Under the pieces are notes generated by a model that did not search any database, was not told where the DNA came from, and was given only the letters and a program-made list of their open reading frames with translations. A stretch of 36,020 nucleotides of DNA from an uncultured Gardnerella sp. (lineage in GTDB: Bacteria; Actinomycetota; Actinomycetes; Actinomycetales; Bifidobacteriaceae), in NCBI GenBank assembly GCA_947254595.1, contig CAMYED010000004.1, positions 1 to 36,020 of the forward strand, given 5' to 3'. Position 1 is the stretch's first letter. Each line of letters begins with the position of its first letter. Of this stretch, positions 32,301 through 36,020 are shown piece after piece. The position numbers and the translations under genes are program-made.

Positions 32301-32927
32301 GACGGCGTGCGTCCAGAAACGTTGAAGGGCTTGCTTTCTACCACCCTCGCCAACCGCGACGGCGACAAGCTAGTCGGTCCTGACGGTAAGGCAACTTTGT
32401 TCGATGGCCGCACTGGTGAACCATTCCCGAAGCCAATTTCCGTCGGCTACATGTACATTTTGAAGCTGCATCACTTGGTTGATGATAAGATTCACGCGCG
32501 TTCCACTGGTCCTTACTCCATGATTACCCAGCAGCCGTTGGGTGGTAAGGCTCAGTTCGGCGGCCAGCGCTTCGGCGAAATGGAAGTGTGGGCGCTCGAG
32601 GCTTACGGTGCTGCTTACACATTGCACGAAATGATGACCACGAAGTCTGATGACGTCGACGGTCGTGTGCGCGTGTACGGTGCTATCGTCAAGGGCGATA
32701 ACCTGCCACCAGCTGGTATTCCTGAATCCTTCAAGGTGTTGCTTAAGGAAATGCAGTCGCTTTCCCTTAATGTTGAGGTGCTGAACGCTGAAGGCGTTGC
32801 AATCGACATGAAGGATGAAGAAGACGACCCAGTTTCATCTTCCGACGATCTTGGATTCAACATTGGCGCTCGACCAGATTCGTCCGCCAAGGAAGATCAG
32901 ATTGCTGTTGAACCTGAATACCAGTGA
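29361..32927 (+). CDS. rpoB: RNA polymerase beta subunit
   Basis: Beta subunit of the core RNA polymerase, about 1188 residues, usual for actinobacteria. Clear landmarks include ICEPIDVPYLLGVQTDSFDW at the N-terminus, FIIGGTERVIVSQLVRSPGV, the rifampicin-region block LSQFMDQNNPLAGVTNKRRL with SALGPGGLSRDRAS after it, IESPEGPNIGLIGSLATFGR, and the C-terminal GGKAQFGGQRFGEMEVWALE. TTG 29361 is preferred because AAAGGA lies 7 bases upstream; GTG 29343 and ATG 29379 are alternatives. The residue matching E. coli His526 is Asn (codon 30705-30707). It is followed after 119 bp by rpoC, with repeats in the gap. The leader from 28825 contains the 53-bp array and a hairpin. Confidence 0.98.
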   Translation: MAAEQAMTSTTKVIARADEHDIKLHKASDRVNFGSICEPIDVPYLLGVQTDSFDWLIGSERWKKRVAEDEANGTHTVPHVSGLDEVFQEISPIENFAETMSLTFSDPYFEEPRHTVLECKEKDYTYSAPLYVNAEFENGETGEIKSQTVFMGDFPLQTPHGTFIIGGTERVIVSQLVRSPGVYFDRTSDRTSDKDVFGAKIIPSRGAWLEFEIDKRDVLGVRVDRKRKQSAIVFLMAIGMTKDEIADAFQGYPLVLDALAKEPIDTQEDALTDLYRKIRPADTATPEAGRNLLDSFYFNTKRYDLARVGRYKINRKLGLEADYGDRSLNREDIIATIKYLVTLHAGEKTFPGKRDGQDVQLRVDVDDIDHFGNRRIRQVGELVQNQLRTGLSRMERVVRERMTTQDAEAITPQSLINIRPVNATIKEFFGTSQLSQFMDQNNPLAGVTNKRRLSALGPGGLSRDRASMEVRDVHPSHFGRMCPIESPEGPNIGLIGSLATFGRINPFGFIETPYRKVINGHVTNEVEYMTADREAEHVIAQANQELDENGNFVGTQALARVDEEEAVDVPVSTVDYMDVSPRQMVSLGASLIPFLEHDEGHRALMGTNMQRQAVPLIKSERPLVGTGSEWRAAVDSGDVILAEKPGVVTYVSADIIRVMNDDGTQSSYKLSKFQRSNQTTCYNQVPLIKDGERVEAGTVLADGPATEKGELALGKNLLVAFMPWNGYNYEDAVIISQRLVQDDTLSSIHIEEYEIDARETKLGSEEITRDLPNVGEDAIANLDERGIIRIGAEVEAGDILVGKVTPKGETELTPEERLLRAIFGEKSREVRDTSLRVPHGETGTVIAVKEITREDAEDDGDELPNGVNQMIRVYIAQHRKITQGDKLSGRHGNKGVISRILPEEDMPFLADGTPVDIMLNPLGVPSRMNLGQVLELHLGWIAHAGWDINLDPDLEAAWKKYVPQGAEHGDPCTPVATPVFDGVRPETLKGLLSTTLANRDGDKLVGPDGKATLFDGRTGEPFPKPISVGYMYILKLHHLVDDKIHARSTGPYSMITQQPLGGKAQFGGQRFGEMEVWALEAYGAAYTLHEMMTTKSDDVDGRVRVYGAIVKGDNLPPAGIPESFKVLLKEMQSLSLNVEVLNAEGVAIDMKDEEDDPVSSSDDLGFNIGARPDSSAKEDQIAVEPEYQ

Positions 32928-33004
32928 TTCGGTAACGAAAATACTTTAGAAAATTCGGTAACGAAAATACTTTAGAAAATTCGGTAACGAACACACTTAG
33001 AAAT
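32927..33004. repeat. 26-bp tandem repeat in the rpoB-rpoC spacer
   Basis: ATTCGGTAACGAAAATAC repeats with starts at 32927, 32953 and 32979, exactly 26 bp apart; the third copy is partial. Each of the first two carries GTAACGAAAAT, the same 11 bases as one arm of the 52-bp arrays (complement of ATTTTCGTTAC). The period is half of 52. Confidence 0.9.
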
Positions 33005-33046
33005 TAAGAAACATAGAAAACAATTTCATGAGACAGGACGATAAGA

Positions 33047-36020
33047 GTGCTGGACGTCAACGCATTTGACAAACTGAGGATTGGACTGGCCACCGCCGAA
33101 GATATCCGTAGCTGGAGCCACGGCGAAGTAAAGAAGCCAGAAACCATTAATTACCGTACCCTAAAGCCAGAGAAAGACGGTCTGTTCGGTGAGCAGATCT
33201 TCGGTCCAACTCGCGACTGGGAGTGCGCGTGCGGCAAGTATAAGCGCGTGCGCTTTAAGGGAATCGTGTGCGAGCGATGCGGCGTAGAAGTTACGCGCAG
33301 CCGCGTTCGCCGCGAACGCATGGGACATATTGAGCTTGCAGCCCCGGTAACGCACATTTGGTTCTTCAAAGGTGTGCCAAGCCGTTTGGGCTACCTGCTT
33401 GACATTGCTCCAAAAGATCTCGAAAAAGTAATCTACTTCGCAGCCTACATGGTTACGAAAGTTGACGAAGAACAGCGTCACCAAGATCTTCCAGATCTGC
33501 AAGACGAATTCGACACCGAAATTGGCAACCTTCGCAAGCGTCGCGACAACGAAATCGAAGCGCGCGCAAAGAAAGTTGAAGAAGACTTGCACGAGCTGGA
33601 AGAATCCGGCGAAAACAAGGGTGCCGCAAAATCCAAGCTGCGTGCCAGCGCAGAGCGCGAAATGTCCGCAATTCGTACACGCTACGATGAGCAGATTCAG
33701 CGTTTGAACGCAGTCTTCGACCGCTTCAAAGGCTTACGCGCAGGAGACATGGAAGGCGACGTTGACCTTTGGCGCGAAATGGAAGATCGCTACGGCGACT
33801 ACTTCGAAGGAAGCATGGGCGCAGAAGCAATCAAAAAGCGCCTGCAAGACTTCGATTTGAAGTCTGCAGCGGAAGAACTTCGCGCAGAAATCGACAGCGG
33901 CACGGGCCAGCGTAAAGCGCGCGCATTAAAGCGTTTGAAAGTTGTGAACGCGTTCCTAACTACCGGAAACAAGCCGGAAGCAATGGTTTTGGACGTGATT
34001 CCAGTAATCCCGCCAGACTTGCGACCAATGGTTCAGCTCGACGGTGGTCGCTTCGCAACTTCCGATTTGAACGACCTTTACCGCCGCGTAATCAACCGTA
34101 ACAACCGTTTGAAGCGACTTATTGAGCTTGGCGCTCCTGAAATCATGCTAAATAACGAAAAGCGCATGCTTCAGGAAGCAGTAGACTCGCTATTCGACAA
34201 CGGTCGCCGCGGACGCCCAGTAACCGGCGCATCCAACCGACCATTAAAGTCGCTTTCCGACATGCTTAAGGGTAAGCAAGGCCGATTCCGCCAGAACTTG
34301 CTTGGTAAGCGTGTTGATTATTCCGGACGTTCCGTAATCGTCGTTGGCCCAAGCCTTCGCATGCATCAGTGCGGTTTGCCAAAGCCAATGGCATTGGAGC
34401 TTTTCAAGCCGTTCGTTATTAAGCGTTTGGTGGATCAGGGCTTCGCTCAGAATATGAAGAGCGCAAAGCGTTTGGTGGACCGCGGCGACTCCGAAGTTTG
34501 GGGCGTGCTCGAGGAAGTTATTTCCGAGCATCCTGTGCTTCTTAACCGCGCACCTACACTTCACCGCTTGGGTATTCAGGCATTCGAGCCAATTTTGGTT
34601 GAAGGTAAAGCAATCCACCTGCCACCACTTGCCTGCGCAGCATTCAACGCAGACTTCGATGGTGACCAGATGGCAGTGCATTTACCACTTTCTGCAGAAG
34701 CTCAAGCAGAAGCGCGCACCTTGATGATGGCTTCCGACAATATTTTGAAGCCAGCAGACGGCCACACCGTTACAATGCCATCTCAGGATATGATTTTGGG
34801 TCTTTACTACTTGTCTACCGTAATTGACGGAGCCAAGGGTCAAGGCCGAATCTTCTCCTCGCTAGCCGAAGCTGAAATGGCGCTCGACAAGCACGAAATC
34901 GACATGCAGGCAAAAGTGCTTATTCGCGTTCCTGCAGACTTCGTATTGCCAAGGAATTGGGAGCCTTCCGAACTTAAGGTCGTTGACCCAGAGCCAGGCA
35001 GCCCAGACGTTGTGCGCGAGGAGCGTTTTAAGGACGGAACAGTACTTTTCGCAACTTCTTGCGGACGTATTTTGTTCAACGGAACTTTGCCGGTTGATTA
35101 TCCGTTCGTAAACGAGCAGGTGCCGAAGGGCGTACTTTCTAAGATTGTCGATGATATTGCAACCCGCTATTCTACGGCGCAAGTTGCAGCAAGCCTTGAC
35201 GCTTTGAAGGATCTCGGCTTTACGCGCGCACCATGGTCCGGCGTAACAATGGCATTCTCCGATATTGTGCTTCCTCCAAATCGCGAGCAGATTGCGCAAG
35301 ACTACGAGGATCAGGCCGCAAAAATCAACTCCCAGTACGACATGGGTCTTCTTACCGATGAAGAACGTCGTCAAGAGTTGATTAACCTTTGGACTGAGTG
35401 CACCGACAAGGTTGCAGACGCAATGCGCGAAAACTTCCACGACGACAACAACGTGAACATCATGGTTCAGTCAGGCGCACGTGGTAACTGGATGCAGATT
35501 CGCCAGATTGCTGGTATGCGAGGCCTCGTGGCAAACCCTAAGGGCGAGATTATTCCTCGACCTGTTAAGTCAAACTACCGCGACGGCTTGTCTGTGTTGG
35601 AGTACTTCATCTCCCAGCACGGCGCTCGTAAGGGCTTGGCAGATACCGCACTTCGTACGGCAGAATCTGGCTACTTGACTCGTCGTCTTGTGGACGTTTC
35701 GCAGGAAGTAATCGTGCGCGAAGAAGATTGCGGCACTAAGCGCGGTCTTATGATGAAGATTGCTGATCGCGACGAAAACGGCAATTTGACGCTTGTTAAG
35801 GCTGCTGACGGTGGTCCATACTCGCGCTTGCTTGCTGCGGATGTTGTTGATCCTGCTGACGGCGCTACAGTTTTGGCAAAGTGCGGAGATGCGCTTTCTA
35901 TGGACGTTTTGCGTGATTTGGTTGCGCATGGCGTTGAGGAAGTTAAGGCGCGTTCTGTGCTTACCTGCGAATCCAAGCGCGGCGTTTGCGCAAAGTGCTA
36001 CGGATGGTCCTTGGCTACGA
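33047..36020 (+). CDS. rpoC: RNA polymerase beta' subunit (C-terminal third cut by window edge)
   Basis: Beta' subunit of RNA polymerase; 991 codons are visible with no stop before the window end. It starts MLDVNAFDKLRIGLATAEDI at GTG 33047, with AGGA about 8 bases upstream. The N-terminal zinc site CACGKYKRVRFKGIVCERCG gives four cysteines at about residues 60-78. Later landmarks are LGKRVDYSGRSVIVVGPSL, LHRLGIQAFEPILVEG and the catalytic NADFDGDQMAVH (NADFDGD at 34646-34666, residues 534-540), whose three aspartates hold the active-site Mg. The trigger-loop region (GLVANPKGEIIPRPVKSNYR) and a second zinc-site start (CESKRGVCAKC) are present near the edge. Sequence looks fully normal. Confidence 0.98.
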   Translation, partial: MLDVNAFDKLRIGLATAEDIRSWSHGEVKKPETINYRTLKPEKDGLFGEQIFGPTRDWECACGKYKRVRFKGIVCERCGVEVTRSRVRRERMGHIELAAPVTHIWFFKGVPSRLGYLLDIAPKDLEKVIYFAAYMVTKVDEEQRHQDLPDLQDEFDTEIGNLRKRRDNEIEARAKKVEEDLHELEESGENKGAAKSKLRASAEREMSAIRTRYDEQIQRLNAVFDRFKGLRAGDMEGDVDLWREMEDRYGDYFEGSMGAEAIKKRLQDFDLKSAAEELRAEIDSGTGQRKARALKRLKVVNAFLTTGNKPEAMVLDVIPVIPPDLRPMVQLDGGRFATSDLNDLYRRVINRNNRLKRLIELGAPEIMLNNEKRMLQEAVDSLFDNGRRGRPVTGASNRPLKSLSDMLKGKQGRFRQNLLGKRVDYSGRSVIVVGPSLRMHQCGLPKPMALELFKPFVIKRLVDQGFAQNMKSAKRLVDRGDSEVWGVLEEVISEHPVLLNRAPTLHRLGIQAFEPILVEGKAIHLPPLACAAFNADFDGDQMAVHLPLSAEAQAEARTLMMASDNILKPADGHTVTMPSQDMILGLYYLSTVIDGAKGQGRIFSSLAEAEMALDKHEIDMQAKVLIRVPADFVLPRNWEPSELKVVDPEPGSPDVVREERFKDGTVLFATSCGRILFNGTLPVDYPFVNEQVPKGVLSKIVDDIATRYSTAQVAASLDALKDLGFTRAPWSGVTMAFSDIVLPPNREQIAQDYEDQAAKINSQYDMGLLTDEERRQELINLWTECTDKVADAMRENFHDDNNVNIMVQSGARGNWMQIRQIAGMRGLVANPKGEIIPRPVKSNYRDGLSVLEYFISQHGARKGLADTALRTAESGYLTRRLVDVSQEVIVREEDCGTKRGLMMKIADRDENGNLTLVKAADGGPYSRLLAADVVDPADGATVLAKCGDALSMDVLRDLVAHGVEEVKARSVLTCESKRGVCAKCYGWSLAT

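Overview
The window looks like a chromosomal segment of a low-GC member of the Bifidobacteriaceae, most likely Gardnerella or a close relative. The evidence is an actinobacterial-type RpoB and RpoC, the order trmL - hypothetical membrane protein - rpoB - rpoC that I associate with bifidobacteria, and AT-leaning codon use. The genus is inferred from sequence style; no database was searched.

Layout. 1-133: the start of a leftward gene with a Gln-Pro-Ser-Tyr-Gly repeat N-terminus. 134-900: repeat-rich spacer and tRNA-Gly. 992-3687: secreted GH25 muramidase with ricin-type lectin repeats, a hairpin terminator, then holo-ACP synthase. 3980-6866 (minus): a choline module made of a LicB-like permease and a three-domain protein (winged helix, LicC-like cytidylyltransferase, LicA-like choline kinase). 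7103-18152 (plus): a surface polysaccharide cluster with a GT2, a LicD phosphocholine transferase, a multi-pass GT-C-like protein, an OafA-type acyltransferase, a Wzm/Wzt-type ABC exporter, a GT4 and a second GT2. 18611-21757 (minus): EamA transporter, tRNA-Ser, a structured spacer, and UDP-galactopyranose mutase. 22253-28824 (plus): ribokinase, PRPP synthetase, ACT protein, UPF0210 protein, TrmL, and a basic single-pass protein. 29361-36020: rpoB and the first two thirds of rpoC.

How it may work together. LicB, the LicC/LicA protein and LicD would import choline, activate it to CDP-choline and place phosphocholine on a glycan. The GTs, acyltransferase, Glf and ABC exporter would make and export that glycan, probably one containing galactofuranose. 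Ribokinase and Prs form a ribose to PRPP route.

The most unusual signal is not a gene. Five intergenic loci (about 360-575, 3714-3955, 18301-18600, 21845-22155 and 26405-26755) carry 27 copies of a degenerate palindromic module centred on GTTAC-N6-GTAAAG. The register is exactly 52 bp in every array, with no drift. At least two arrays look like copies of one element with terminal inverted repeats. A related 11-base arm recurs with a 26-bp period in the rpoB-rpoC spacer, and a different 53-bp palindromic array sits ahead of rpoB. Many coding genes also carry in-frame tandem repeats.
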